From Marinirhabdus sp963793275 (lineage in GTDB: Bacteria > Bacteroidota > Bacteroidia > Flavobacteriales > Flavobacteriaceae), in assembly GCA_963793275.1 (NCBI GenBank), contig CAWBZL010000003.1, forward strand, positions 1,488,001-1,552,000: 64,000 nucleotides of DNA, in the 5' to 3' direction. The notes under the pieces are model-generated. The model saw only the letters and a program-made list of their open reading frames with translations. It searched no databases and was not told the origin of the DNA. The translations under genes and the position numbers were made by a program. Below are positions 27,801 through 36,672 of the stretch, piece after piece. Position 1 is the first letter of the stretch, and the number at the start of each line of letters is the position of its first letter.

Positions 27801-28554
27801 CAAAACAAAGATTAAGGCGGCAATTATTAGGGAAAAGGGAAGTAATAGCGAGCGTGAAATGGCAAACGCTATGTACCTGGCAGGTTTTGATGTAAAAGAC
27901 GTTCATATGACCGATTTAATAAGCGGTCGTGAAACCCTGGAAGATATTCAGTTTATTGCAGCCGTGGGTGGATTCTCCAATAGTGATGTACTGGGAAGTG
28001 CCAAGGGTTGGGCAGGGGCATTTTTATACAACGAAAAAGCGAACAAAGCATTAAAAGATTTCTTTAACAGAGAAGACACCCTTTCTTTAGGTGTTTGTAA
28101 TGGATGCCAGCTATTTATTGAATTGGGCCTACTCACTCCAAATGATACCGAAAAACCCAAAATGCTCCATAATGAAACCGGTAAATTTGAATGTAACTTT
28201 ACTTCGGTAACCATACAGGAAAACAACTCGGTAATGCTTTCTAATTTAGCGGGAAGCACACTGGGAATCTGGGCGGCACACGGCGAAGGGAAATTCAGTT
28301 TTCCTAAAGAAGAGCGCCATTACAATATTGTAGGAAAATATGGCTACGATGCCTTCCCAAGCAACCCAAATGGCAGCGATTTTAATACCGCCATGATGAC
28401 CGACGCAACAGGAAGACATTTGGTTATGATGCCGCACTTAGAACGCTCTACTTTTGCGTGGAACTGGGCGTATTACCCGGGTAATCGCAAGGACCAGGTT
28501 TCACCCTGGCTGGAAGGCTTCGTAAATGCCAGAAAATGGTTAGAAAATAAGTGA
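24877..28554 (+). CDS. purL: Phosphoribosylformylglycinamidine synthase, large single-chain form
   Basis: The 1225-residue enzyme converts FGAR, glutamine and ATP to FGAM in purine synthesis. It is the long form that fuses the synthase with a C-terminal glutamine amidotransferase. FSQANSEHCRHKIFNG, the ATP site SLKAETHNFPTTVEPFNGAATGSGGEIRD, and a second AIRS-like half are present. The class I GATase nucleophile lies in SLGVCNGCQLF (Cys1074), and HGEGKF supplies the catalytic His region. The length is slightly below the roughly 1300 residues of the E. coli enzyme but every domain is present. Confidence 0.97.
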   Translation: MIHFFGNAKNNIFAVQTQGELTSENSQKLVWLFGNQPKIEQSAIADFFIGPRAAMITPWSTNAVEITQNMGVEGIIRIEEFTHTTEDFKDFDPMLSQKYPTLDQDIFTINIQPESILEISNIGAYNKAEGLALNDEEVIYLENLATRLGRKLTDSEVFGFSQANSEHCRHKIFNGTFIIDGVEMPSSLFKMIKKTSQEHPNSIVSAYKDNVAFVKGPIATQFAPKAPDVPEFYETKEFESVISLKAETHNFPTTVEPFNGAATGSGGEIRDRLAGGKGSLPLAGTAVYMTSYSRLDENRPWEKAMQERDWLYQTPLDILIKASNGASDFGNKFGQPLIAGSVLTFEHEEHARKLGFDKVIMLAGGIGYGKAEQALKDVPKKGDKVVILGGENYRIGMGGAAVSSADTGEFSSGIELNAIQRSNPEMQKRAANAVRGMVESDHNEIVSIHDHGAGGHLNCLSELVEDTGGKIDLDKLPVGDPTLSAKEIIGNESQERMGLVIAQKNIDKLQRIADRERSPMYQVGEVTGDYKFVFESATTGAKPMDFELADMFGNSPKTIMKDVSIKRNYRNPSYDISKLKEYVSNLLQLEAVACKDWLTNKVDRCVTGRVAKQQCAGPLQLPLNNCGVMALDYNGKNGVATSIGHSPVSGLIDPVAGARNAITESLTNIVWAPLEEQLKSISLSANWMWPCNNEGEDARLYKAVEAVSEFSIALGINVPTGKDSLSMKQKYKNEEVISPGTVIISAAGHCNAISKVVEPVLQKDKGSLYYISFSQDSFKLGGSSFAQTLNVIGNEAPTVKSASYVKTVFNTLQTLVAEGKIAAGHDVASGGLITTLLELCFADINLGANIDLSGLGEADTIKLLFAENCAVVIQAEKDISVENMLAENNISFTKIGSVTETETLQITNHSEKETFSIPEMRDSWYKTSYLLDKKQSGEPKARERFTNYKEQPLQFTFPKQYIRTLEKCHTGRTKIKTKIKAAIIREKGSNSEREMANAMYLAGFDVKDVHMTDLISGRETLEDIQFIAAVGGFSNSDVLGSAKGWAGAFLYNEKANKALKDFFNREDTLSLGVCNGCQLFIELGLLTPNDTEKPKMLHNETGKFECNFTSVTIQENNSVMLSNLAGSTLGIWAAHGEGKFSFPKEERHYNIVGKYGYDAFPSNPNGSDFNTAMMTDATGRHLVMMPHLERSTFAWNWAYYPGNRKDQVSPWLEGFVNARKWLENK

Positions 28555-28660
28555 TAATTTAAACAAATACACTTAACCAATACCTTAAAATAAACCTTCA
28601 ATAATTGTAAGGTTTACACACTTTTTTAGACTAACATATCTTAAAATAATATCCCTATTT

Positions 28661-31051
28661 ATGAAATACGTATTACTTATATGCAGTTTTTTACTTTCAA
28701 CTGTATTATTTGCTCAGGAAGTTCAGGAAAAATATCAAAAAGCAAAAATTTCTTACAGTGGCTCCAGAAGCTTAAACACTATGGAATCTTTAGGATTGCC
28801 TGTAGCCCATGGGATTCATAAAAAAGGACATTTTATAATTTCAGATTTTTCTGTTTCAGAATTAGAAAAAGCACGTATTGCAGGTTTTCAAGTTGAAATT
28901 TTGGTGGAAGACTCCAAAGAACTTTTTCTTCAGCAAAACCGAAACCCTGCCCCAACACGCAACCCAAGTTGTGCTAAAACAGGAGAAGATTACGAAACTC
29001 CGGAAAATTTTAACCTTGGAAGTATGGGTGGGTATCTAACCTATCAGGAAATGCTGGATGAGTTAGACCAGATGAAAGCCTTGTATCCAAACCTCATTAC
29101 AGAAAAAGAAAATATAAGTGATTTTTTAACCGAAGGCCAGCCAGACAACGCTGTAACTCCTTCTATTGGAGGTAACGGAATTAAATGGGTGAAAATTAGC
29201 GACAACCCTACTACTACCGAAGGTGAGCCACAAATTTTATACACCGCCATTCACCACGCCCGTGAGCCTGCATCGTTATCGCAACTTATTTTTTACATGT
29301 GGTATTTACTGGAAAATTACGATACAGATCCAGAGGTTAAAAGTATTGTAGATAACACTGAACTTTACTTTATACCCGTGTTAAATCCAGATGGGTATTT
29401 ATATAACCAAAAAACAGATCCTAACGGAGGTGGATTCTGGAGAAAAAACAGAAAGAATGGTCACGGAGTAGACAACAACCGTAATTACGATTATTATGTG
29501 AACGGCGATCCGGGCAATGGAGTTTGGGGAGGTGCAGGAACATCTGCTAATACAGAAAGTGAAGTTTACAGAGGAACAGCACCTTTTTCTGAAATAGAAA
29601 ATCAGGCAATGAAATGGTTTGTAGAAAATCATGATTTCGTGATGGCATTCAATAATCACACCTCCGGAGACTTATTGTTATATCCTTATGGATATGAAGA
29701 AAATGTTCCAACACCAGAAAATGATCTTTTTAAAGGTGTGGGAGACGAGTTAGTTTCAAGAAATGGATTTACCAATCAGCTTTCTTCAGATTTATATGCG
29801 GCGGCAGGAGATAGTGACGATTTTTTATACGGAACTATTGGAACACACGACAAGATATATGCCTATACCCCGGAAATTGGCCCATCATTTTGGCCTCCTT
29901 CTAATCAAATTATTCCCATTGCAAAAAGTATGATGTACCTAAATCTTACTTCTTCAAAAATGGTAAATAACTATGCATCTGCTACCGCTACAGGACCTAA
30001 GTATCTTGGAAATACACAAAATACAACGATTACCTATGATATTAGAAGACTGGGAATTGCCGGAAATGGAAACTTTTCAGTAACAGTAAATCCTATTTCA
30101 AGCAACATAGTTTTTGTTGGTGGAGGAGATACTTATTCTGGAATGGATCTATTAGAAACACAATCCGGAGATGTTAACATAACACTCGCCGGTGGAACTG
30201 CTTCAGGTGACGATGTAGTATACGAACTGGTAGTAAATAATGGGACTTACAATAATAAAGTTTTAGTTACTAAAAAATTTGGCAGCCTCACCTCTATTTT
30301 TGAAGACGAAGGCGATAGCGTATCAGATAATTTTAATAATAACGGTTGGGGTACAACCGGAAGCACCTTTGTTTCTCCTTCCAGCTCTATCACAGATTCT
30401 CCGAGTGGTAATTACCAGAACGATCAAAATAAAACAATTGCCCTTTCCAATGAAATAGATTTAACAACTGCAACAGGTGCCGCACTTTCCTTCTTCGCAA
30501 AATGGGAGATTGAAAATAACTGGGATTACACACAGGTGGAAGTTAGTACTAATAACGGTGGCTCATGGGAACCACAATGCGGACTTTATACAAATGCAGG
30601 AAGTACTAATGGGTTTCAACCAGAAGGAGAGCCGCTCTATGATGGTGTGCAGGATGATTGGGTATTAGAAGAAATAGACCTAAGCGATTATTTGGGCGAA
30701 ACTATTTTGGTGCGTTTTCAGTTTGCATCGGACGGTGCAGAGCGCAGGGATGGATTCTACTTTGATGATCTTAAGGTAAGTATTGTAGACGATACTGTAT
30801 TAAATGTAGATGATATTGTTGAAAATAATTTCACATTATTTCCAAATCCTGTTCAGGATGTGTTAAATATTAAAACGACAAGCCCTAAGTATTCAATCGA
30901 AATTTTTAATGTGCAAGGGCAATTGGTTTATGAAAGAGAAGATAATTCAAATAATACAACAGTGAATTACAGCAGTTTTGCCAATGGTATTTATGTAATG
31001 AGATTAACCTCTCAAGATGCCTCACAAACTGTTAAGATTATAAAGCAATAA
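28661..31051 (+). CDS. M14 family zinc carboxypeptidase with T9SS sorting domain
   Basis: This 796-residue secreted protein has the signal peptide MKYVLLICSFLLSTVLFAQ. The M14 peptidase domain spans about residues 120-440. Zinc ligands are His199 and Glu202 in HHAREP and His333 in FNNHTSGD, NPDGY and NRNYDY are typical, and the catalytic Glu405 lies in TPEIGPSFWPP. A jelly-roll domain follows (FFAKWEIENNWDYTQVEVS and GFYFDDLKVSI), and a type A sorting domain ends SQTVKIIKQ. It should digest peptides outside the cell after type IX export. It is preceded by purL and followed by a terminator. Confidence 0.93.
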   Translation: MKYVLLICSFLLSTVLFAQEVQEKYQKAKISYSGSRSLNTMESLGLPVAHGIHKKGHFIISDFSVSELEKARIAGFQVEILVEDSKELFLQQNRNPAPTRNPSCAKTGEDYETPENFNLGSMGGYLTYQEMLDELDQMKALYPNLITEKENISDFLTEGQPDNAVTPSIGGNGIKWVKISDNPTTTEGEPQILYTAIHHAREPASLSQLIFYMWYLLENYDTDPEVKSIVDNTELYFIPVLNPDGYLYNQKTDPNGGGFWRKNRKNGHGVDNNRNYDYYVNGDPGNGVWGGAGTSANTESEVYRGTAPFSEIENQAMKWFVENHDFVMAFNNHTSGDLLLYPYGYEENVPTPENDLFKGVGDELVSRNGFTNQLSSDLYAAAGDSDDFLYGTIGTHDKIYAYTPEIGPSFWPPSNQIIPIAKSMMYLNLTSSKMVNNYASATATGPKYLGNTQNTTITYDIRRLGIAGNGNFSVTVNPISSNIVFVGGGDTYSGMDLLETQSGDVNITLAGGTASGDDVVYELVVNNGTYNNKVLVTKKFGSLTSIFEDEGDSVSDNFNNNGWGTTGSTFVSPSSSITDSPSGNYQNDQNKTIALSNEIDLTTATGAALSFFAKWEIENNWDYTQVEVSTNNGGSWEPQCGLYTNAGSTNGFQPEGEPLYDGVQDDWVLEEIDLSDYLGETILVRFQFASDGAERRDGFYFDDLKVSIVDDTVLNVDDIVENNFTLFPNPVQDVLNIKTTSPKYSIEIFNVQGQLVYEREDNSNNTTVNYSSFANGIYVMRLTSQDASQTVKIIKQ

Positions 31052-31072
31052 AATACAGTGCCATAAATTTTT

Positions 31073-31102
31073 AAAAGAGCTCCAAACGGGGCTCTTTTTT
31101 TT
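31073..31102 (+). terminator. Intrinsic terminator after the M14 peptidase gene
   Basis: AAAAGAGC-TCC (31073-31083) pairs with GGG-GCTCTTTT (31088-31098) around AAAC, followed by a T-run. Confidence 0.9.
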
Positions 31103-31154
31103 AAACATTACTGAATATTTTTTCCTATTTTGCATAACTACAATAAATGTACTT

Positions 31155-32933
31155 ATGACCAATCCTAAAAGACTTTTCGACTTTCCGTATTATCAACTCG
31201 CTAACTACCCGCAGGATGGCGCTCTGGTGAGCAAAATTAATGGCGAATGGGTTAAAACCTCAACTCAGGAATATATAGATAAATCCAACGCAATAAGTCG
31301 TGGACTTATTAAACTGGGCGTGCAACCAAATGATAAAATTGCCATTATATCTATGACCAATCGTACGGAGTGGAATATTTGCGATATCGGGATTTTACAA
31401 ACAGGAGCTCAGGATGTTCCAATTTACCCAACCATTTCGGAAGAAGATTATGAGTATGTTTTAAATCACTCTGAGTGTACTTACGCATTTGTTTCTTGTG
31501 CTGAAGTACTCTCTAAAATAAATAAGATTAAACAAAATGTACCATCCTTAAAAGGTATTTACTGTTTTGATGCTATTGATGGTTGCTCAAACTGGATGGA
31601 AGTTGTAGCGTCCGGTGACGATAACAAAGACTTACAGGAAGAGGTGGAGAAAAGAAAAGACGCAATTAATGAGGATGATCTGGCTACCTTAATATATACT
31701 TCCGGAACTACAGGGAGACCAAAAGGAGTGATGTTAACCCATAAAAACATTGCTAGTAATGCGTTGCATAGTGAAGGCCGTTTGCCTATCGTTCTGGGAG
31801 AAAGTAAAGCCTTAAGTTTTTTACCTGTCTGCCATATTTATGAACGTATGCTTTTATATATGTACCAATATTGCGGAGTAAGTATTCATTTTGCTGAAAG
31901 TTTAGAAACCATAAGTGATAATCTAAAAGAAGTAAAACCAGAAGTAATGAGTGCGGTACCGCGATTACTGGAGAAAGTATACGACAAAATTATCGCAAAG
32001 GGAGCCGACTTAACCGGGATGAAGAAAAAACTGTTCTTTTGGGCTGTAGACCTTGGTTTAAAATGGGAACCTTACGGACAAAATGGTTGGTGGTACGAAA
32101 CGAAACTAGGAATTGCTAGAAATCTTATTTTTAGTAAATGGCAAGAGGCCCTTGGTGGCAATTTAAAAGCAATTGCATCTGGAAGTGCCGCTCTGCAACC
32201 CAGACTGGCGCGCGTATTTAACGCGGCAGGTTGCCCTGTTATGGAAGGCTACGGTCTCACCGAAACCTCGCCTGTAGTGAGTGTAAACGATATGCGAAAT
32301 AACGGGTTCAGAATTGGAACTGTTGGAAAAGCACTGCCGGATACTGAAATAAAAATTGCCGAAGACGGTGAAATTCTTATTAAAGGTCCGCAGGTTATGA
32401 TAGGCTATTATAAAGATGAAGAACAAACCGACGAAGTATTGAAAAATGGATATTTCCACACCGGAGATATTGGTGAGGTAGATAAAGATGGTTTCTTAAA
32501 AATTACCGACCGTAAAAAATCCATGTTCAAAACTAGTGGCGGTAAATACGTTGCACCACAACTGGTTGAAAACGCCATGAAACAATCTAACTTTATAGAG
32601 CAAATTCTTGTAGTGGGAGATGGAGAAAAAATGCCGGCCGCTTTAATACAACTCAACTGGGAATACGTACATGATTGGATTGACGCTGAAAATAACGGAA
32701 TCTCAAAAGACCCCGCCGAAGCCGTAAAAGATGAAAAATTGATCGCTCGCATACAAAAGGATATAGACACCTACAACGAACGTTTCGGAAAATGGGAAAA
32801 GATAAAAACATTTGCCCTTACTCCGGATGTATGGAGTATAGAAGGCGGACAACTTACACCTACTATGAAAGCCAAACGTAAGGTAATTAAAGATATGTAC
32901 CACGACCTTTACGAAGGATTATACGGAAGGTAA
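31155..32933 (+). CDS. Long-chain acyl-CoA synthetase (AMP-forming)
   Basis: The 592-residue ANL-superfamily ligase has the AMP motif YTSGTTGRPKGVMLTHKN beginning near residue 181, followed by SFLPVCHIYERM, the adenylate motif MEGYGLTETSP, YFHTGDIG, and DRKKSMFKTSGGKYVAP with the hinge region. It activates fatty acids to acyl-CoA, the entry step for the beta-oxidation genes found about 4 kb downstream. It is flanked by terminators on both sides and is therefore probably transcribed alone. Confidence 0.93.
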   Translation: MTNPKRLFDFPYYQLANYPQDGALVSKINGEWVKTSTQEYIDKSNAISRGLIKLGVQPNDKIAIISMTNRTEWNICDIGILQTGAQDVPIYPTISEEDYEYVLNHSECTYAFVSCAEVLSKINKIKQNVPSLKGIYCFDAIDGCSNWMEVVASGDDNKDLQEEVEKRKDAINEDDLATLIYTSGTTGRPKGVMLTHKNIASNALHSEGRLPIVLGESKALSFLPVCHIYERMLLYMYQYCGVSIHFAESLETISDNLKEVKPEVMSAVPRLLEKVYDKIIAKGADLTGMKKKLFFWAVDLGLKWEPYGQNGWWYETKLGIARNLIFSKWQEALGGNLKAIASGSAALQPRLARVFNAAGCPVMEGYGLTETSPVVSVNDMRNNGFRIGTVGKALPDTEIKIAEDGEILIKGPQVMIGYYKDEEQTDEVLKNGYFHTGDIGEVDKDGFLKITDRKKSMFKTSGGKYVAPQLVENAMKQSNFIEQILVVGDGEKMPAALIQLNWEYVHDWIDAENNGISKDPAEAVKDEKLIARIQKDIDTYNERFGKWEKIKTFALTPDVWSIEGGQLTPTMKAKRKVIKDMYHDLYEGLYGR

Positions 32934-32955
32934 TTTTCTGAATTTATAAAATTAT

Positions 32956-32984
32956 AAGGAGCCCTAATGTGGCTCCTTTTTTTG
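32956..32984 (+). terminator. Intrinsic terminator after the acyl-CoA synthetase gene
   Basis: AAGGAGCC (32956-32963) pairs with GGCTCCTT (32971-32978) around a seven-base loop, followed by seven T. Confidence 0.9.
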
Positions 32985-33041
32985 ATTATAAGTGTAAGAC
33001 ATGTCAATAATTTTCGACTATTTTGGAAATTATAAATTCCT

Positions 33042-34013
33042 ATGAAAAATATAAAATATATAATTGTTACAGTAGTTGCGTGCACTATTCTTTCGGTACA
33101 AGCCCAGGAAAAAACCAATCCTGGTAATCAGGATGAAGAACTGGGAAAGGTGGCTTGGTACAGAGATTACGATCAGGCGGTGGCGCTTTCAGCAGAACAA
33201 AACAAACCTGTTTTTATATTATTTCAGGAAGTACCTGGCTGTATGACCTGCCGTAATTACGGGCAATATGTAATGAGCAATCCTTTATTGGTAGAGGCCA
33301 TTGAAAATGAATTTATCCCACTCGCTATCTTCAATAATAAAGGCGGAAAAGACAAAAAAATCCTTCAGAAATACAACGAGCCTACCTGGAATAATCCTGT
33401 AGTACGTGTGGTAGATAAAAATGGAAATAACTTAACAAAGCGTATCTCCGGAGATTACTCTGCGCTGGCCGTATACAATGCCATTACCGAAGTTTTACAA
33501 AAAGAAGGAAAAGAAATACCGAAATACATCACACTTTTAGGAGAAGAATTAAAAGGTAACAAATATGGAGCCGCCAAAGAAACCTATTATAGCATGTACT
33601 GCTTCTGGACAGGCGAAAAACAACTAGGCAACAACGAGGGTGTTTTAAATACTGAAGCGGGCTTTATGAACGGTCGCGAAGTTGTAAAAGTTACCTACAA
33701 CCCACAGATTATAAGTAATAAAACCCTTACAAGTTTCGCCAAACAAAATAAAATGGCACCTATGCAAAAAGATAAAAGCTATCGTGCCTCCGGTAAAGAT
33801 GAAGATTATTACTTACAACATTCAAAATATAAATATCTTCCGCTTACATCGCTACAAAGAACTAAAATTAACAGCGCTCTTGGAAATCGCAAAAATCCTG
33901 AACTATATTTGAGTCCGTCGCAGAAGGAGTGGCTTCAAAAAGGTTTAAGCAAAGAGATTTTATTCAATAAAAATTTTGAAGAATCCTGGGAAATACTTTC
34001 TGTAACTAATTGA
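33042..34013 (+). CDS. Secreted thioredoxin-like protein with MsrA-like C-terminal domain
   Basis: The 323-residue protein has a signal peptide (about residues 1-21, ending VQAQ). Residues 35-165 form a thioredoxin-like domain with VPGCMTCRNYG, placing a CxxC pair at Cys67 and Cys70. Residues 180-300 resemble peptide methionine sulfoxide reductase A: YCFWTGEKQLGNNEGV places Cys187 where MsrA has its nucleophile in GCFWG, and EVVKVTYNP matches the EVVxVxYDP region. The central MsrA segment between these is shortened. The combination suggests envelope repair of oxidised methionine with built-in reductant, but activity is inferred. Relatives include VPGUxxT-type selenoproteins; here the residue is an ordinary Cys. 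Confidence 0.72.
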   Translation: MKNIKYIIVTVVACTILSVQAQEKTNPGNQDEELGKVAWYRDYDQAVALSAEQNKPVFILFQEVPGCMTCRNYGQYVMSNPLLVEAIENEFIPLAIFNNKGGKDKKILQKYNEPTWNNPVVRVVDKNGNNLTKRISGDYSALAVYNAITEVLQKEGKEIPKYITLLGEELKGNKYGAAKETYYSMYCFWTGEKQLGNNEGVLNTEAGFMNGREVVKVTYNPQIISNKTLTSFAKQNKMAPMQKDKSYRASGKDEDYYLQHSKYKYLPLTSLQRTKINSALGNRKNPELYLSPSQKEWLQKGLSKEILFNKNFEESWEILSVTN

Positions 34014-34017
34014 AGAA

Positions 34018-34877
34018 TTACCTGCCTTTATTTTTTATCACCTTCACCTCTAAAATCCGAACCTCTTTTACAGGGCGATCTAAAGTGTTTGTGGCGACAT
34101 TTGCGATAGCATCCAACACATCTATTCCTTCAATTACTTCCCCAAAAACAGTGTAGTTCTGGTCCAGATGCGGAATGCCACCAACAGATTTGTATACTTC
34201 CCGTTGGGCTTTCGGGATAGTGTATGGTTTAAAACTTTCATCTTTTATCGCTAGTGAGTACATGCTGTCTGAAAGTATCCTATATCGCTCCATATTTCTG
34301 GCTTCCATAGCTTTTTGCAGAGAATCTAAAAGTGGGTTTTTGCTTGGTTTATTCTCAAAATATTCTTGTGCTACACGTACATTAATCCTTTCCAGAGCTT
34401 TATCCAATAGACTATCATTATACACTTTTCCCTGCGCTAGATAAAACTGCATTCCGGAAGATGCTTTAGCAGGGTTGTTATCCCTGGCCGCAGCCAGCAC
34501 TCCTTTTTTATGAAACAAATCCGGGACAAATTCTGCTTCCACCATATAGGGTGCGTCGCCTTCACCTAGCGTATCGGTAGGAGTCGCTTTTTTTTACTGT
34601 CTGGATCTCCTCCCTGAATCATAAAACCTTTAATTACTCTATGAAAAAGAAGGCTATCGTACGCTTTGTTCTTAACTAGATTTATAAAATTATCCCGGTG
34701 CAGTGGTGTTTCATTGTACAACTCAATGGTCATACTTCCGTAATTGGTAACCATTTCTACAGTTGCCCTTTGTTCTTTTACAAGTTTTGAGGTTTCGGGT
34801 TTAGTGTTACAACTCCAGAACAATACAAGTAAAAAAAAGAAGAATATTATTTTTAGAAATGATTTCATTTGTATCAT
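34018..34877 (-). pseudogene. Cyclophilin-type peptidylprolyl isomerase lipoprotein, frameshifted at a poly-A tract
   Basis: Two minus-strand frames make one protein of about 285 residues. The first starts at ATG 34877 (or 34868, MKSFLKIIFF) with a lipobox Cys in LFWSC. It carries the start of the cyclophilin fold: TNYGSMTIELYNETPLHRDNFINLVKN and FHRVIKGFMIQGGDPDS. The second frame resumes with KATPTDTLGEGDAPYMVEAEF and contains GVLAAARDNNPAKASSGMQFYLAQGK and YTVFGEVIEGIDVLDAIA. The switch is at a run of eight A on the coding strand (34590-34597), where nine would restore the frame. This may be a homopolymer error, phase variation or true decay. Confidence 0.85.
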
Positions 34878-35023
34878 GTTTTTTTGAATTATTTTTTTCT
34901 GAAACTTTTCACCTAAATGTCTTTTAGATGAAAAGTGATTTTAAAAATACACGTAAACATTGATGATCACCTAAACTTTCTGTAAAATTTCAAACTATTG
35001 AACTGGCAGCAAAGAGTTCAGCA

Positions 35024-35052
35024 TAAAAAAACGAGCCATGAAAAAGGCTCGC
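35024..35052 (-). terminator. Intrinsic terminator of the 35.1-35.8 kb lipoprotein gene
   Basis: CGAGCC (35032-35037) pairs with GGCTCG (35046-35051). The A-run at 35024-35031 provides the U-tract for the minus-strand transcript. Confidence 0.7.
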
Positions 35053-35075
35053 TCGTTTAATACTTCTATTGGTAG

Positions 35076-35771
35076 TTATTCAAATTGATAGCCAATAACG
35101 TAGTCATCTTCCGTATCGTTAGACATTGCCAATAAATACGGAAGTACGTATCCGTTTTCAAATTCAAAATAGCCATCAAAGTGATATACAGTATTGGTTG
35201 CATTCATTCCCCAGCCTGTTCTTTTATAGCCGGTTGGGTTCCCGTGTTCAATAATATCTGCTTCAATGTATGCTTCTAAAGCGGCTGCTCCTCCTTCATT
35301 ACGGTTTTTAGGAGCTATTAAGTTGGTAGCTTCTTCGTATCTCTTTTGTAGGATCTTTTCTGAGAATTCATTGAACTTTTTGGATCTTTCAATAGCCAGT
35401 GGTGTGATTTCTTTATTAAACTTAAAAGCCTGGCTGTAAGCTTCCCCATTTCGCTCCAATTGAATCTGAAATCCTCCATAAAAATCCCGTTCTTCCTTAG
35501 AAAGTTGTTCATACACCAGCATCCCCATGTGAGATCCTGCGTACACCATATTAAGAGTGTCCAAGAGGGAATTGGTTTCCATTTTGGCGCTAAAGATCTC
35601 AAACGGAGTACCATTTTCATCCAGGGTACCTTTACTAAATGTTACATCGGTATCATACGCTTCCTCTAAGGCCTCAACGGCATTTTTTTCGGTTGTAGAT
35701 GCATTGCTTGTATCTGAATCACACGATATAAAACAGATGGATATTCCCAGTAGTAATAGAATTTTTTTCAT
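35076..35771 (-). CDS. Lipoprotein of unknown function
   Basis: The 231-residue protein has a lipoprotein signal, MKKILLLLGISICFISC, with Cys17 as lipidation site, followed by an acidic serine/threonine-rich linker. The rest is a mixed alpha/beta soluble domain with no motif I recognise. FYGGFQIQLERNGEAYSQAF and a helical segment with IERSKKFNEFSEKILQKRYEEA are the most distinctive parts. It has its own terminator and appears monocistronic. An outer-membrane-anchored periplasmic protein is the most that can be said. Confidence 0.75.
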   Translation of the reverse strand: MKKILLLLGISICFISCDSDTSNASTTEKNAVEALEEAYDTDVTFSKGTLDENGTPFEIFSAKMETNSLLDTLNMVYAGSHMGMLVYEQLSKEERDFYGGFQIQLERNGEAYSQAFKFNKEITPLAIERSKKFNEFSEKILQKRYEEATNLIAPKNRNEGGAAALEAYIEADIIEHGNPTGYKRTGWGMNATNTVYHFDGYFEFENGYVLPYLLAMSNDTEDDYVIGYQFE

Positions 35772-35868
35772 AATGTATTTGTTTGATAATTCCCTATTAA
35801 ATCACCTATCAATATTTTGAATAGTTTCAAGAAAAGAAATTTTTGATGGTTATATAGTTAAGCTTTTT

Positions 35869-36672
35869 TTAATTTTTGATCTTTCCTTTTGCGGGTTTTG
35901 AAACTTTACCCTTAGTGCCAGATTGAGAAGAGTTTCCGCCTATTTTACCTTCGGCTTCTACTTGAATATCAAAAGATATTTGCCACGCTGTTGAACGATT
36001 TTTTACTTCAATTTTTAATTCATTATTCGTATCGTATATCTTTTCGAAGAATATTGGTCCTTTCCAGGAACTTATTAGGCCACTGTCAAGATTTCTCCAA
36101 TAACCATCTCGTTTCTCCCAAATAGTAATGGAAGCTTCTGCCCGACCTCGTCCTGCTGTTATTTTCACTTTAGTTTTATCTGTACAGGAAGGCTTTGTTA
36201 TATAGGTCTTTTTTACTTGCCCAACACCTAAGTTTGGAGAGTCGTTATCATCTGTTTGCAACAAATTTGCGGTTCTTCCCATTGCGGTTACTTTATAACT
36301 TATAGTTCGTAAGGCACTAGAATTGTTAACAAGGCGCATGCTTATGCTTTTATTTTTTACATTTTCTATGGTGACACTTTTAGTACTATTTGCTTCTCCA
36401 TAATCAAAGGAAATGCGCTCGGTACTGCTTGTGGTGCAGCCGTCACATCTATACGTAACTTCTAGAAACCCATTGGCTTCACCACCTGTTTTTTCAAATT
36501 CTATATCTACTTTTTTAGAAGTTGCTACAAAGATCATCGTTGCAGGACCAACAGAATGTACAGTTCCTTCTCTGCTAAAAATATCGGTTTTACATAGTTG
36601 CGCTTGCACAGATGTACTAATCAATACTAAAGCAATGATGATCATAGACAAGGTTTTAAAATTTGTTGTCAT
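35869..36672 (-). CDS. Secreted protein of unknown function
   Basis: The 267-residue protein has a signal peptide (residues 1-25, ending SVQAQ) and then a beta-rich region. TYRCDGCTTSSTERISFDYGE contains a CxxC pair, and single cysteines elsewhere (LCKTD, PSCTDK) could form disulphides. It ends in a very basic low-complexity tail (SQSGTKGKVSKPAKGKIKN). There is no T9SS sorting domain. I do not recognise the family. It is divergent from the MarR gene upstream. Confidence 0.7.
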   Translation of the reverse strand: MTTNFKTLSMIIIALVLISTSVQAQLCKTDIFSREGTVHSVGPATMIFVATSKKVDIEFEKTGGEANGFLEVTYRCDGCTTSSTERISFDYGEANSTKSVTIENVKNKSISMRLVNNSSALRTISYKVTAMGRTANLLQTDDNDSPNLGVGQVKKTYITKPSCTDKTKVKITAGRGRAEASITIWEKRDGYWRNLDSGLISSWKGPIFFEKIYDTNNELKIEVKNRSTAWQISFDIQVEAEGKIGGNSSQSGTKGKVSKPAKGKIKN

